Counted from the stretch's first letter, positions 16,569 through 26,262 are shown. The stretch: DNA of 32,037 nucleotides from an uncultured Bacteroidota bacterium (GCA_902509675.1 CABWYN010000013.1:1-32037); one strand, 5' to 3'. Translations and numbers: made by a program. Notes: generated from the sequence alone by a model not told the origin.

Positions 16569-19500
16569 TTGAAAAATTTATCATTAATTCTATTATTTGG
16601 TTTTTTCAACCTTTCATTTTCCCAGCAATGGAAAGAGATGGCAAATGATATTAATGTCAATGTCTATGATGTTGTTGCCGAAGCGGAATCATACTTTAAA
16701 AATATTGATAAATTAAAAAAAGGATCAGGATGGAAAGCTTACAATAGATGGCTTTACGAAAACGAACCAAAGTTTTATCCCAGTGGAGAGAGAAATATGG
16801 TTGAATCAAATTTTGCAGCTAATGAATTCAAAAAATTTGTTATTAAAAATCAGCCTTTTAAAAAATCATTGTTTGACGATGGCTGGGAAGAATTAGGGCC
16901 TCATTACATTGAAGAAGTTACGGGACATTATGCGGTTGGCTTGGGAAGGGTTGAAAGTTTTTATATTGACTCAAATAATGAAAACAGAATCTTTCTTGGA
17001 TCAAGAAGTGGGGGATTTTGGAAAACGTTGGATGGAGGGGAAACATGGCAGAATACCACTGATTTTTTATTTGCATCTGGAGTAAATACTATCGCTGTTT
17101 CACCAGATGATCCTGAAAGAATTTTAATAAATGTAAGGAATTCATATAACGGAACCACCCACGGAATTTATGAATCATTTGACGGAGGAGACCACTGGTC
17201 GATTACAAATTTTAACCCTGATAACTTAAATTGGGGTGGTCTTGGTACTAACAATAGAATCTATAAAATAATGTATCACCCTACAATTCCAAATCTTGTT
17301 TTTGCAGGAACTAGTGAAGGAATATATAGATCAGAAAATAATTTTGAATCTTTCTCATTAGTCGAAATAGGAAATTCTTGGGAATATAATTATGATTATG
17401 ATTATATTGAATTTCACCCAACGAATGAAAATATAATTTACGCCTCTGCATTTAACGAGGATTCTTATATTTATGTATCACAAGATAAAGGGATGACCTT
17501 TTCTTCTTCTGGCCCCTTACAAACGGATGTTTTTAACGAAAGTAATAGTAGTAATATTCAACTTTCAGTTTCAAAAGCCTGTGAAAATTGTGTGTTTGTT
17601 GGAACCAGTGATGGGGTTTGGAAATCTGAAAATATTGGGGAGAACTTCACTTTTATTGCAGATCCAGAACTTAATAATTACGGTGCGTTTACGGTGAGCG
17701 ACACTGATACAAATTATATGTTATTTGGAGATATTGACACGCATAGAAGTACTGATGGTGGACAGACTTGGAATCAGGTAACTTACTGGTCAACAGGAAA
17801 CGCTGATTACAATATAACTGGGCAGTATGTCCATGCAGACATTAGAGGTGCAAAAAGTTACAATGGTGTTTTTTGGGTCAATACCGACGGATTATTAGCA
17901 AAAAGTACTGATAATGGAATTACCTGGGAAATTTATGAAGGCCAATCCATTAGAGAAAATTACTGCTTAGGAGCAAGTCAATCGAATCATTTTAGATCAA
18001 TTGCTGGATCGCAAGATAATGGAACAAGTATTAAAAATGAAAATACTTGGATTGAATTCTATGGAGCGGATGGAATGGAAGGAATTATTCATCCTTTAAA
18101 TGATAATTGGATGATTGGTAGCCTTCAGTTTGGAGGAAAAAGAAGAACCAAGGACGGCGGATATAATCAAGATGGAGTTAATCCAGATGATTTCAGTGGT
18201 GACTGGGTCACCCCTTTGATGTATGACCCAAATGATCAAATGAAAATTTACACTATGACCAATATCTTATACAGTAGCGATGATTTTGGCTCATCTTGGA
18301 CAACACTTGGAAGCACTTTTTTTTCTGGTAATATTCAGAATGCTGCAATCGCTGAAAACAATTCTGATATTATTGCGGTATCAAATTCAAACAGGCTTAA
18401 AATATCAAATGATGGAGGGTTAACATTTTCAGAGGTTTCTCAATTTCTCCCTAATCAATTTATAACAGACATTGCTTTTGATCCAAACAATGATAATACT
18501 ATTATAGTTACTTATGGAAGTTATGGAAATAATAACCAAAAGGTATATATTTCAAATGACCTGGGTCAGTCATGGAATAATATAACCTATAATTTAGGAA
18601 ACATGCCAATAAGAAGTGTGGTGATTGATCACACCGGGAATTCAACAATTTATTTGGGAGCTGAAATAGGGATTTATAAGAAAAGTATGTCAGAAAGTTC
18701 ATGGGAATTATTTAATGAAAACCTGCCAAATACAACGGTAATGGAATTAGAAGTAGTTTACGGCTCAAACACGCTAAGAGCTGCTACTTGGGGAAGGGGA
18801 TTATGGGAATATTCTTTAGATGGAAGAGAAAATTTTCCTTCAATTTTGACAACAACTATTTCTAATCAGCCTACCAATACTCAACCAAAAGAAGGGATTG
18901 ATCAGCTTGTTACTTCAACAATTGAATCTGATAGTGATTTAAGTAGTGTATACATTGAATGGTCAACCGATTCAAACTCTGAAATAATTCAAATGTCTAA
19001 TAGTTCTGATAATGTGTGGGTTTCAAATTCTCCTATTCCAAATTTTGAAGCTGGAACAAAAGTATTCTTCAAGGTTTTTGCGGAATCGGTTGAAGGATTA
19101 TTATCTGAAACATACAATTTTATGTATGAGGTTAAGGAAGCTGTATTATGTACGCCATCCATGAATTGCGATTATAATGACGGGTTTCAATTATTTCAGT
19201 TAGCAGATATTAATAATGAATCGGGTTGTGAGGGTTACGGAGATTTTACTTCAAATTCAACTGAACTTGAACAAGGCTCAGAATATCAGTTAACTGTGAC
19301 GACAGGTTATGGAGATCAATACATTAAAGTATGGATAGATTATAATGATGATTTAGATTTTACAGAAGACGAAGTAGTGCTTAATAATTATATAATAGCG
19401 CCTGGAGAAGCTGGGGGGGTATATACTGAAACCGTAGACATTAATATACCACAAGATGTGAATTTAGGAGAGCATATTTTAAGAGCAAAAGCCAATTGGA

Positions 19501-19844
19501 GCGGCGATGTACCGGCTGACCCATGTATTGAAACTGAATATGGTGAGACAGAAGACTACACCGTTATTATTGTGGAAGAAGCTTTAGGATTAATTCAAAA
19601 TGAATTTCCGCTAAATCCAATCATTTATCCAAATCCAACAGAAAGAAACATATCAGTTGATTTAAGAGATCATTATAGTAATGTTATCATTGAACTCACG
19701 GACATATTAGGAAGAAAAATAAAAACTAATTCTTACGGTCAAGGTCAACATTTTAATTATAATATAAATGAAGAAGCTGGGATTTATTTTTTAACTGTTA
19801 TTGCAGAAAATAAAAAGGTTGTATTTAGGGTGGTTAAAAATTAA
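16569..19844 (+). CDS. Large T9SS-secreted Asp-box beta-propeller protein with GEVED domain
   Basis: Surface or secreted protein of 1,091 residues. A Sec signal (MKNLSLILLFGFF..SFSQ, with TTG read as Met) is followed by a long beta-propeller region, ~100-750. It holds about seven Asp-box/sortilin-like turns: LDGGETW, FDGGDHW, TDGGQTW, TDNGITW, SDDFGSSW, NDGGLTF and NDLGQSW. An Ig-like stretch follows (~755-855), then a GEVED domain (~860-1000, ending GETEDYTVII), then a T9SS type A sorting domain (~1015-1091: IIYPNPTERN, LTDILGRKI, GIYFLTV). No sialidase RIP/Arg triad or glycosidase catalytic pair was found, so binding or adhesion is as likely as hydrolysis. I chose TTG 16569 because the frame's earlier TTG (16506) lies upstream of the promoter core. 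Confidence 0.88.
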   Translation: MKNLSLILLFGFFNLSFSQQWKEMANDINVNVYDVVAEAESYFKNIDKLKKGSGWKAYNRWLYENEPKFYPSGERNMVESNFAANEFKKFVIKNQPFKKSLFDDGWEELGPHYIEEVTGHYAVGLGRVESFYIDSNNENRIFLGSRSGGFWKTLDGGETWQNTTDFLFASGVNTIAVSPDDPERILINVRNSYNGTTHGIYESFDGGDHWSITNFNPDNLNWGGLGTNNRIYKIMYHPTIPNLVFAGTSEGIYRSENNFESFSLVEIGNSWEYNYDYDYIEFHPTNENIIYASAFNEDSYIYVSQDKGMTFSSSGPLQTDVFNESNSSNIQLSVSKACENCVFVGTSDGVWKSENIGENFTFIADPELNNYGAFTVSDTDTNYMLFGDIDTHRSTDGGQTWNQVTYWSTGNADYNITGQYVHADIRGAKSYNGVFWVNTDGLLAKSTDNGITWEIYEGQSIRENYCLGASQSNHFRSIAGSQDNGTSIKNENTWIEFYGADGMEGIIHPLNDNWMIGSLQFGGKRRTKDGGYNQDGVNPDDFSGDWVTPLMYDPNDQMKIYTMTNILYSSDDFGSSWTTLGSTFFSGNIQNAAIAENNSDIIAVSNSNRLKISNDGGLTFSEVSQFLPNQFITDIAFDPNNDNTIIVTYGSYGNNNQKVYISNDLGQSWNNITYNLGNMPIRSVVIDHTGNSTIYLGAEIGIYKKSMSESSWELFNENLPNTTVMELEVVYGSNTLRAATWGRGLWEYSLDGRENFPSILTTTISNQPTNTQPKEGIDQLVTSTIESDSDLSSVYIEWSTDSNSEIIQMSNSSDNVWVSNSPIPNFEAGTKVFFKVFAESVEGLLSETYNFMYEVKEAVLCTPSMNCDYNDGFQLFQLADINNESGCEGYGDFTSNSTELEQGSEYQLTVTTGYGDQYIKVWIDYNDDLDFTEDEVVLNNYIIAPGEAGGVYTETVDINIPQDVNLGEHILRAKANWSGDVPADPCIETEYGETEDYTVIIVEEALGLIQNEFPLNPIIYPNPTERNISVDLRDHYSNVIIELTDILGRKIKTNSYGQGQHFNYNINEEAGIYFLTVIAENKKVVFRVVKN

Positions 19845-19881
19845 AAACCCCAATATATATCAGGGTTTTTATTTTTTTTTG
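19842..19881. terminator. Bidirectional terminator between the T9SS gene and the yceI-like gene
   Basis: Inverted repeat TAAAAACCC (19842-19850) with GGGTTTTTA (19863-19871), followed by T9 on the + strand. The A-rich left arm gives a T tract on the - strand, so it can end both convergent genes. Confidence 0.75.
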
Positions 19882-19892
19882 AGTATTATTTA

Positions 19893-20453
19893 TTACATCA
19901 TTTTTATTGTAACCTCTAGCTCAATATCGTCAAGAATTAATCGATCCCCTAGATTTTCAAAAAAACTACCAGAACCATATCTAACATTGTATTTTGATCT
20001 GTCAAAAACAAGTTTAGCAGTCATTGTGTTATTCTCTCTGTTAAAAGTAAAGTTAACATTAGCGGCATGAGTTTCACCTTTTATTGTAAGGCTACCTGTA
20101 GCATTATATTGACTTGGTCCAGCTTTACCGACCTTTCTAAGTTCAAGTTTAGAAGTTTTGAATTTATCTACTGAAAAAAAGTCATCAGACATTAAATGAC
20201 CTTCTAATGATTTTTTGCCCTTGCCCGTTAGATCATCAACAGACATAGACGACATATCAACAATAAATTCCCCTCCGTTAAACTCATTATTTGTAAAGTT
20301 TAAATTTGCTGATTCAAAAGATAAAGTTCCAAAGTGGGATTTTCCTGAAATTTGATTCCCAGTCCATTTTACAGAGCTGTTTTCTAAGTCAACTGTTTGT
20401 TGAGAAAAACCGATATAGCAAGTAAGTGTAAGTAAGTATAATATTTTTTTCAT
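19893..20453 (-). CDS. YceI-family periplasmic protein
   Basis: Secreted lipocalin-like protein of 186 residues with a Sec signal ending IGFSQ (~17). Family marks: SSVKWTGNQISGKSHFGTLSF near the start, VDMSSMSVDDL in the middle, GHLMSDDFFSVDKF, the strand GSLTIKGETH, and the closing pattern DDIELEVTI. YceI proteins bind long polyprenoid or lipid-like ligands in the periplasm. No pathway is fixed here, and the gene is alone between a terminator and the GH53 gene. ATG at 20453-20451 starts the signal peptide. Confidence 0.88.
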   Translation of the reverse strand: MKKILYLLTLTCYIGFSQQTVDLENSSVKWTGNQISGKSHFGTLSFESANLNFTNNEFNGGEFIVDMSSMSVDDLTGKGKKSLEGHLMSDDFFSVDKFKTSKLELRKVGKAGPSQYNATGSLTIKGETHAANVNFTFNRENNTMTAKLVFDRSKYNVRYGSGSFFENLGDRLILDDIELEVTIKMM

Positions 20454-20503
20454 GATTTTTTTAAATATTATTAATAAATAATCATGCCATAAAATTCATG
20501 AAT

Positions 20504-21577
20504 CTATTCAAGGTTAAATTCTGTTAACACTGGTAATTCTTTATTACTAAAGTCAAAGACTGCTTGATTTTCCCAAACAGAACCATTTTCAGAGTTTTCC
20601 CCGTCCCATGCTATTAACTCAGCACCCCAATAACAAAAACCTATTCCATTACTAACCTCAGTAACCAGATTTTTCAAGTCTTTTATAAAATTTTTCTGAC
20701 CCTCAGGGGTAGCTGGGTAATCTGGTAGTATAAGCTGATTTTCTAACCCCACTATATTATTAGTCCAGTCGTTCCAATCTAAAGTAAAGGGATAGGCAGT
20801 TTCGGCAATCATAATTTGTTTTCCAAAACTATCTGAAAGTTCATTTAATTGAATTCTTAATTCATTTAATGATTTTCCGTGCCAAATAGGGTAATAAGAA
20901 ATTCCGATTATATCATAATCAACCTCATTTACGTTACCAAAAAACCACTGTGCATTTTCAATTCCAGCACAATGAAGAATAATTTTAGTGTCAGCAGAAT
21001 TTGATCTTACAGCGTTAACACCTTGGTTTAGTATTTCAATAAATTGTCCAGAGTTATTTTCAATATTTCCATGAGGAAATAAAATACCAGTATTTATTTC
21101 ATTTCCTATTTGAATATATTCTGGCTCTATTTCATTCATTATGAGATTAGTATATGAATAAACCTGATTTTTTATTTGTTCAAAATTGAAAGATTCCCAC
21201 GCAGCGGGGATTTGTTGTTGACCAGGGTGCGCCCACGTGTCAGAAAAATGAGGGGTAATCCAAATTTTAAATCCCAAAGATTTCAGCTGACTTGAAAATT
21301 CTTTTACCTCTTGTAAGGAAGAGGAATTATTTGAGGGGTTAACCCACAACCTTAGCCTAATAGTATTTACTCCGTTTTGAGCCAGTGAATTTAAAAACTC
21401 TATTTCATCTCCTTGGTTATCAAAAAATAAAGGATCAAAATCTGAAATTATTGGATAAGAAGAAATATCTACAGCAGAAACTAAGTCTGTAGTATTATTG
21501 TCAACTTGATTGTTGTTCATGTCATTATTTTGACAAGAAAAAATAAATAGTAAAAAGAAAATATGGTTTAGTTTCAT
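20504..21577 (-). CDS. GH53 endo-beta-1,4-galactanase, lipoprotein
   Basis: GH53 enzyme of 357 residues that hydrolyses beta-1,4-galactan, such as the arabinogalactan I side chains of pectin. The lipoprotein signal ends FIFSC (Cys15), giving a membrane or surface anchor. Family marks: GVNTIRLRLWVNP (69-81), ITPHFSDTWAHPGQQ (107-121), acid/base Glu160 in IQIGNEINTG, nucleophile Glu259 in MIAETAYPF, and GFCYWGAELIAW near the end. The length is normal, with no extra module. Its ATG overlaps the stop of the upstream SDR gene by one base (TAATG), which implies coupled translation. Substrate is set by family; the presence of galactan here is inferred. Confidence 0.92.
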   Translation of the reverse strand: MKLNHIFFLLFIFSCQNNDMNNNQVDNNTTDLVSAVDISSYPIISDFDPLFFDNQGDEIEFLNSLAQNGVNTIRLRLWVNPSNNSSSLQEVKEFSSQLKSLGFKIWITPHFSDTWAHPGQQQIPAAWESFNFEQIKNQVYSYTNLIMNEIEPEYIQIGNEINTGILFPHGNIENNSGQFIEILNQGVNAVRSNSADTKIILHCAGIENAQWFFGNVNEVDYDIIGISYYPIWHGKSLNELRIQLNELSDSFGKQIMIAETAYPFTLDWNDWTNNIVGLENQLILPDYPATPEGQKNFIKDLKNLVTEVSNGIGFCYWGAELIAWDGENSENGSVWENQAVFDFSNKELPVLTEFNLE

Positions 21578-22248
21578 TAACCTAAATGTATTATTGAAAG
21601 TTTATTGATTGCTCTGTTGTCTAGATATTTTACATGGTTTGGAAAATAAAAACAATTAATCATTGCTAGGCCTAATTTACTACTGGTTGTAATTGATGGA
21701 ATCATTTTCATGATAGGAAAAAATGGAGCCATTAATGAATAAAATATATTATACAATTTAGTCTTTGCTGTAATACCATTTTCAGGAATTAAAAGCCCAA
21801 GTCTTATCATGTAAGCATCTTTGAAATCTTTTTTTAAAATATAATTTTCCGTTTTTCCTTTAACATTTGCCCAACGTATTTTACTATTTTCTTTTGTGCT
21901 GGTACCTTCACCAGAAACATATGTCATAATTGCATTTGAATTAATTTCATAAACAAAATCAGCGAGTGCTTTTGTCATCTCATAGGTTACTTTAAAATAG
22001 TAACTATTATCCTGTCCAAATGATGTAATCCCCATACAATGAAAACAGGCGTCGCACTTTTTTATTTGATTTTTTAATGCTTTTAGATTTAAAAAATCTT
22101 TTAAGAGGAATTCAGAAATTTTAGAACTTTCAATTTTTGAAGAAACTCTATTTAGCAGAAATATTTTCTTTACTCTTTCGTCTTTAATACATTCTATTAA
22201 AACTGATTTACCAACCATCCCTGTACTGCCTGTGATTAATACATTCAT
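21577..22248 (-). CDS. NAD(P)-binding SDR-type protein
   Basis: Atypical or extended short-chain dehydrogenase-like protein of 223 residues without signal peptide. The Rossmann glycine motif is ITGSTGMVG (Gly7, Gly10, Gly13). The strand YVSGEGTS at the usual catalytic-serine position is followed by KGKTENYIL; the standard YxxxK pair is not clear, as in the NmrA/HIM1/TIP30-like atypical SDRs. It may act on a nucleotide sugar or a redox cofactor, but I cannot name a substrate. It directly precedes GH53 with a 1-base overlap and is divergent from GH3, with 28 bases between starts. Confidence 0.8.
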   Translation of the reverse strand: MNVLITGSTGMVGKSVLIECIKDERVKKIFLLNRVSSKIESSKISEFLLKDFLNLKALKNQIKKCDACFHCMGITSFGQDNSYYFKVTYEMTKALADFVYEINSNAIMTYVSGEGTSTKENSKIRWANVKGKTENYILKKDFKDAYMIRLGLLIPENGITAKTKLYNIFYSLMAPFFPIMKMIPSITTSSKLGLAMINCFYFPNHVKYLDNRAINKLSIIHLG

Positions 22249-22276
22249 ATTTTTTTTTGTTGTAAATTAGAATAAT

Positions 22277-24478
22277 ATGTGTCAAGTTAAATTAAAATTA
22301 GTATTATTTTTCTTAAGTACAACGTTAATTTCCCCTCGTTTAAATTCACAAGAAAGCATTTATAATCCCTCAAATGAGATCATTACTTCTTTTGAAAAAA
22401 CAGCTGAAAAGTTAATAGAATTAATGACCATTGAAGAAAAAGCTTCGCAAATGTTAAGTACTTCGAAGGGCCTTCCAAATTATGGAATTGAGATGTATAA
22501 TTGGTGGAATGAAGCTCTTCACGGAGTAGCTAGATCTTCAAAGGCAACAGTCTTTCCTCAAGCTATTGCAATGGCAGCTACATTTGATCCAGAATTAATT
22601 CAACAAACAGCAGATGCAATTTCTACTGAAGCTCGGGCTATGCATAATATTTTCAAAGCCAAAGGGATGAGAACAGAATATACTGGCTTAACTTTTTGGT
22701 CTCCAAATATCAATATTTTCAGAGATCCAAGATGGGGACGTGGTCATGAAACGTACGGTGAAGACCCATTTTTAACGGGAAAAATTGGAACGGCATTTGT
22801 TTATGGACTTCAAGGAAACCACTATAAGTATCTAAAGGTTGCTGCAGGTGCAAAACATTTTGCTGTTCATTCTGGCCCTGAATCTAGAAGACATAGTTTT
22901 AATACAAAAGTATCTGATCAAGATTTATATGAAACCTACTTACCTGCTTTTAAAGAATTGGTTAATGCAAATGTTGAAATTGTTATGTGCGCTTATAATA
23001 GATTAAATGATGAGCCGTGTTGTGGTAGTGGTACATTATTAAATAATCTATTAAGAAAAAACTGGGGATTTAAAGGCCATGTAGTTTCAGATTGTGGTGC
23101 TATATATGATATAAAATCAAATCATAATTATACAAAATCAGATGAGGAAAGTGTTGCATATGCAATAAAGGGAGGTGTAGATTTAAATTGCGGATCATTA
23201 TATAATCTTATACCAGACGCAATTGAAAAGGGATTTCTTTTAGAAGAAGAATTAGATCAATCTTTGAAAAGATTATTGGTAACCAGAATGAAATTGGGGG
23301 CTTTAAACAAAGTAGATGATAATCCATATGATGAACTGAATAAGGATGATATTAATTCTAAAGAGCATATTAAGTTGGCAAGAAATGTTGCTTCAAAGTC
23401 AATAGTATTATTGAAGAATGAAAATAATATATTACCTCTTTCAAAAGATATTAATAGGCTTTTTATCACAGGGCCAAATGCAGCAAATGTAAATACATTG
23501 TTGGGAAACTATAATGGATTGAGCTCAAATATTGTAACTCCATTAGAAGGAATAACATCAAAAGTCTCTAACGGAACAATAATCAGATTTAATAAAGGAG
23601 TTGATTTGATTCATAATAATCATGGTAGAATGGAATCTTCAGCCAGCCTAGCTGGATCGAGTGATGTAACAATTGCAATAATGGGAATTTCAGCCCTTAT
23701 TGAAGGTGAGCAAGGTGATGCGGTTTCATCTGATGCAAACGGTGACAGAAGTAAAATAGCATTACCTAAGAATCAAATTAATTATTTAAAAGCTTTAAGG
23801 GAAAGATCAGGGAACAAGCCAATTATTTTAGTTATAAAATCAGGCTCTGCTATTGATCTTTCAGAAATTTATGATGAAGTAGACGCAATAATATATGCTT
23901 GGTATTTAGGAGAGCAAGGAGGAAATGCTATTGCCGATGTAATTTTTGGAGACATAAACCCCTCAGGAAAACTACCAATTACAATTCCTGAATCAATTTC
24001 TCATCTTCCAGATTATGAAGATTATAGTATGAATAATAGAACATATAGATTTACAAATTACAAGCCTATGTTTCCTTTTGGATTTGGATTAAGCTATTCT
24101 AGTTTTATTTACTCTGATCTTGTTATTGACAACAAAAATGGCCAGGAGGGGGATTCAATTATATTAAATTTCAATATTCGTAATAATAGTAAATTTTCAG
24201 GAGAAGAGGTTATTCAGCTGTATATTAAAGCTATGGACGCCCCCTTTCGTACACCTAATTCATCATTAAAATTTTTTGAGAGAATTAATCTGCAACCAGG
24301 TGAGAAAAGAAACATTAATGTGTTAGTAAAGAACGACATGTTATCGTCAATCAATGAAAATGGAGATACGGAAATTGTAAAAGGGTCTTATAAAATATTT
24401 ATTGGAGGTAGTTCACCTGGGAACCGAAGTGCACAGCTGGGAAAACCAGTTCAAGAAATATCTTTTGAAATTAAATAA
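22277..24478 (+). CDS. GH3 beta-xylosidase/beta-glucosidase, secreted
   Basis: Retaining exo-glycosidase of 733 residues with a Sec signal ending LNSQ (~25). Three GH3 parts are visible. The N-terminal barrel has WWNEALHGVAR (76-86), FRDPRWGRGHETYGEDP (149-163), KHFAVHSGPESRR and nucleophile Asp272 in VVSDCGAI. The alpha/beta sandwich runs from ~375 to ~590. A fibronectin-III-like end has EEVIQLYIK and LQPGEKRN. The WWNEALHGVAR opening is common in GH3 beta-xylosidases and related exo-enzymes. With a periplasmic GH43 downstream, xylosidase activity is the best guess; beta-glucosidase remains possible. The 28-base gap to the divergent SDR gene leaves little room for separate promoters. Confidence 0.92.
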   Translation: MCQVKLKLVLFFLSTTLISPRLNSQESIYNPSNEIITSFEKTAEKLIELMTIEEKASQMLSTSKGLPNYGIEMYNWWNEALHGVARSSKATVFPQAIAMAATFDPELIQQTADAISTEARAMHNIFKAKGMRTEYTGLTFWSPNINIFRDPRWGRGHETYGEDPFLTGKIGTAFVYGLQGNHYKYLKVAAGAKHFAVHSGPESRRHSFNTKVSDQDLYETYLPAFKELVNANVEIVMCAYNRLNDEPCCGSGTLLNNLLRKNWGFKGHVVSDCGAIYDIKSNHNYTKSDEESVAYAIKGGVDLNCGSLYNLIPDAIEKGFLLEEELDQSLKRLLVTRMKLGALNKVDDNPYDELNKDDINSKEHIKLARNVASKSIVLLKNENNILPLSKDINRLFITGPNAANVNTLLGNYNGLSSNIVTPLEGITSKVSNGTIIRFNKGVDLIHNNHGRMESSASLAGSSDVTIAIMGISALIEGEQGDAVSSDANGDRSKIALPKNQINYLKALRERSGNKPIILVIKSGSAIDLSEIYDEVDAIIYAWYLGEQGGNAIADVIFGDINPSGKLPITIPESISHLPDYEDYSMNNRTYRFTNYKPMFPFGFGLSYSSFIYSDLVIDNKNGQEGDSIILNFNIRNNSKFSGEEVIQLYIKAMDAPFRTPNSSLKFFERINLQPGEKRNINVLVKNDMLSSINENGDTEIVKGSYKIFIGGSSPGNRSAQLGKPVQEISFEIK

Positions 24479-24579
24479 TGCAAATATTTTAGATATTTCA
24501 TTGTCCAATAAATTTTTTTTAATGCGAATTATTTTTTCATAACTTATTGATATATAGACTTACATTGACACAAAAAATA

Positions 24580-26262
24580 TTGAAAATATTAAGCTTAATG
24601 GTGATGCTTTTTAGTATCACAGTTTTAGGTCAGGATAAATTTACAAATCCAATTATCAAAGGTGGCTACCCAGACCCTTCAATATGTAAAGTTGGTGACA
24701 CTTTCTATCTCGTAAACTCGTCATTTGAATATTTTCCAGGCCTTCCTATTCATAAAAGCAAGGATCTTATTAATTGGGAGCTAATTGGTTATGGTCTTCA
24801 TAGAGAATCTCAAGCTTCTTCAACGGTTAATCTTGTTGATGTTCAGTCTAACGGGGGTATACATGCTCCAACAATCAGATATAATAAAGGAGTATATTAT
24901 ATAATATCAACTAACGTATATTTTGATGCTGAAAAAAAGAAAGCTGATATGGTAAATTTTATCATAACAGCCAACAATCCTGCCGGTCCATGGTCTGATC
25001 CAATTCATGTTGAGGGTGCACCAGGGATTGATCCTGATTTATATTTTGATGATAACGGAAGAGTTTGGTATGTTGGGAATCAAGCGCCAGAAAATCCAAG
25101 CTTTGATGGTGAAGGTGAAATTTGGTTACAAGAATTAGATTTAAATGAATATAGTTTAATCGGTGAAAGACACTTACTGTGGAGAGGCGCCTGTGGAGGT
25201 GTATGGGCTGAAGGACCACATATGTATAAAAAAGACGGCAAATACTATTTAATTATTGCAGAGGGTGGTACAAGTTTTAATCACGCTGTTATGGTTGCTA
25301 TGAGTGAAAACATTGAAGGACCTTATATTTCAAATCCAAGAAACCCAATTCTTACATCCAGACACTTGTCTTATGATAATTGGGTAAATAGTACGGGTCA
25401 CGGAGATATTATTGAACTAGATGACGGTAGATATTATATGGTTCTTTTGGGGATCCGAAATGAAATTAATCGTGGTTCTAACATGGGCAGAGAAACTTTT
25501 ATTGCTCCTTTAAGTTGGGAAAGAGAACCTTTTGAGTGGAAGGAAAATAAAGATTTATGGCCAGTAGTATCTCCAATTTCTGGAAAGATTGAAAAAGTAA
25601 ATAAAGTAATTTTTGAAAATTCTGTTCAGGAAAATTCAAATAACTTTCGTGATGATTTTAACGCAAAAAACCTCAACTTAAAATGGAATTTTAGAAGGAT
25701 TCCTTTAGAAGATATTTATAGTCTTTCCAAAAGAGCAGGTTATTTGAGAATGTATTGTAATCAAAACATAATTAAAGAAAGAAGTAGGGCAGCATTAATG
25801 GGGTTTAAACAAAAAGAAACAGACTTTGAATATTTTATAAATATGAATTTTAAGCCAGAAAAAGATAAAGCAGAGGCGGGTGTATCAATTTTTCAAAAGG
25901 ATGATAATTATATAAATTTTACTGTTTTTAAAAACGAGGAAAAGATTTTTATTAAAATGTATGCTTTCCAAAATGATAAGATAATTTCGGTTTATGAACA
26001 GGAAATAGTAGATTATAAAGGAAAGATTAAACTTAAAATATCATCTGAAGAAGGCGAGTATAAATTTCTCTATTCAACCAGAGGTTTTAGATATCGTTTG
26101 CTTACTAAAATTAAAAATGATATAGTTAAGAGTGTGGGATATACAGGAGCACATATTGGTCTTTATGCCACTAGTAACGGAGATAAATCAAATGACTACG
26201 CAGATTTTGACTATATTGATTATACCAGCAAAGATCAAAAGTTGTCCGAAAATATAAAGTAG
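24580..26262 (+). CDS. GH43 beta-xylosidase/arabinofuranosidase, secreted
   Basis: Inverting GH43 enzyme of ~560 residues with a Sec signal (MKILSLMVMLFSITVLGQ). Catalytic residues, counted from this start: Asp32 in GGYPDPSI, Asp151 in APGIDPDLY and Glu211 in WAEGPHMY. VNSSFEYFPGLPIHKSKDLINW is the usual opening of two-domain GH43 enzymes of subfamily 12 type. A C-terminal beta-sandwich (~330-555: FRDDFN, KWNFRR, AGVSIFQ, IGLYATS) matches the GH43 C-terminal module. The start is ambiguous: no ATG fits, and in-frame TTG codons occur at 24547, 24565 and 24580. I chose 24580 for a compact signal peptide. Probably cotranscribed with GH3, it would release xylose or arabinose from oligosaccharides in the periplasm. 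Confidence 0.9.
   Translation: MKILSLMVMLFSITVLGQDKFTNPIIKGGYPDPSICKVGDTFYLVNSSFEYFPGLPIHKSKDLINWELIGYGLHRESQASSTVNLVDVQSNGGIHAPTIRYNKGVYYIISTNVYFDAEKKKADMVNFIITANNPAGPWSDPIHVEGAPGIDPDLYFDDNGRVWYVGNQAPENPSFDGEGEIWLQELDLNEYSLIGERHLLWRGACGGVWAEGPHMYKKDGKYYLIIAEGGTSFNHAVMVAMSENIEGPYISNPRNPILTSRHLSYDNWVNSTGHGDIIELDDGRYYMVLLGIRNEINRGSNMGRETFIAPLSWEREPFEWKENKDLWPVVSPISGKIEKVNKVIFENSVQENSNNFRDDFNAKNLNLKWNFRRIPLEDIYSLSKRAGYLRMYCNQNIIKERSRAALMGFKQKETDFEYFINMNFKPEKDKAEAGVSIFQKDDNYINFTVFKNEEKIFIKMYAFQNDKIISVYEQEIVDYKGKIKLKISSEEGEYKFLYSTRGFRYRLLTKIKNDIVKSVGYTGAHIGLYATSNGDKSNDYADFDYIDYTSKDQKLSENIK

Noticed and set aside
16569-19844. GH74 xyloglucanase or GH33 sialidase
   Set aside because: The Asp-box turns and a QDNGT segment are shared by many propellers; no catalytic Asp pair or Arg triad could be placed.
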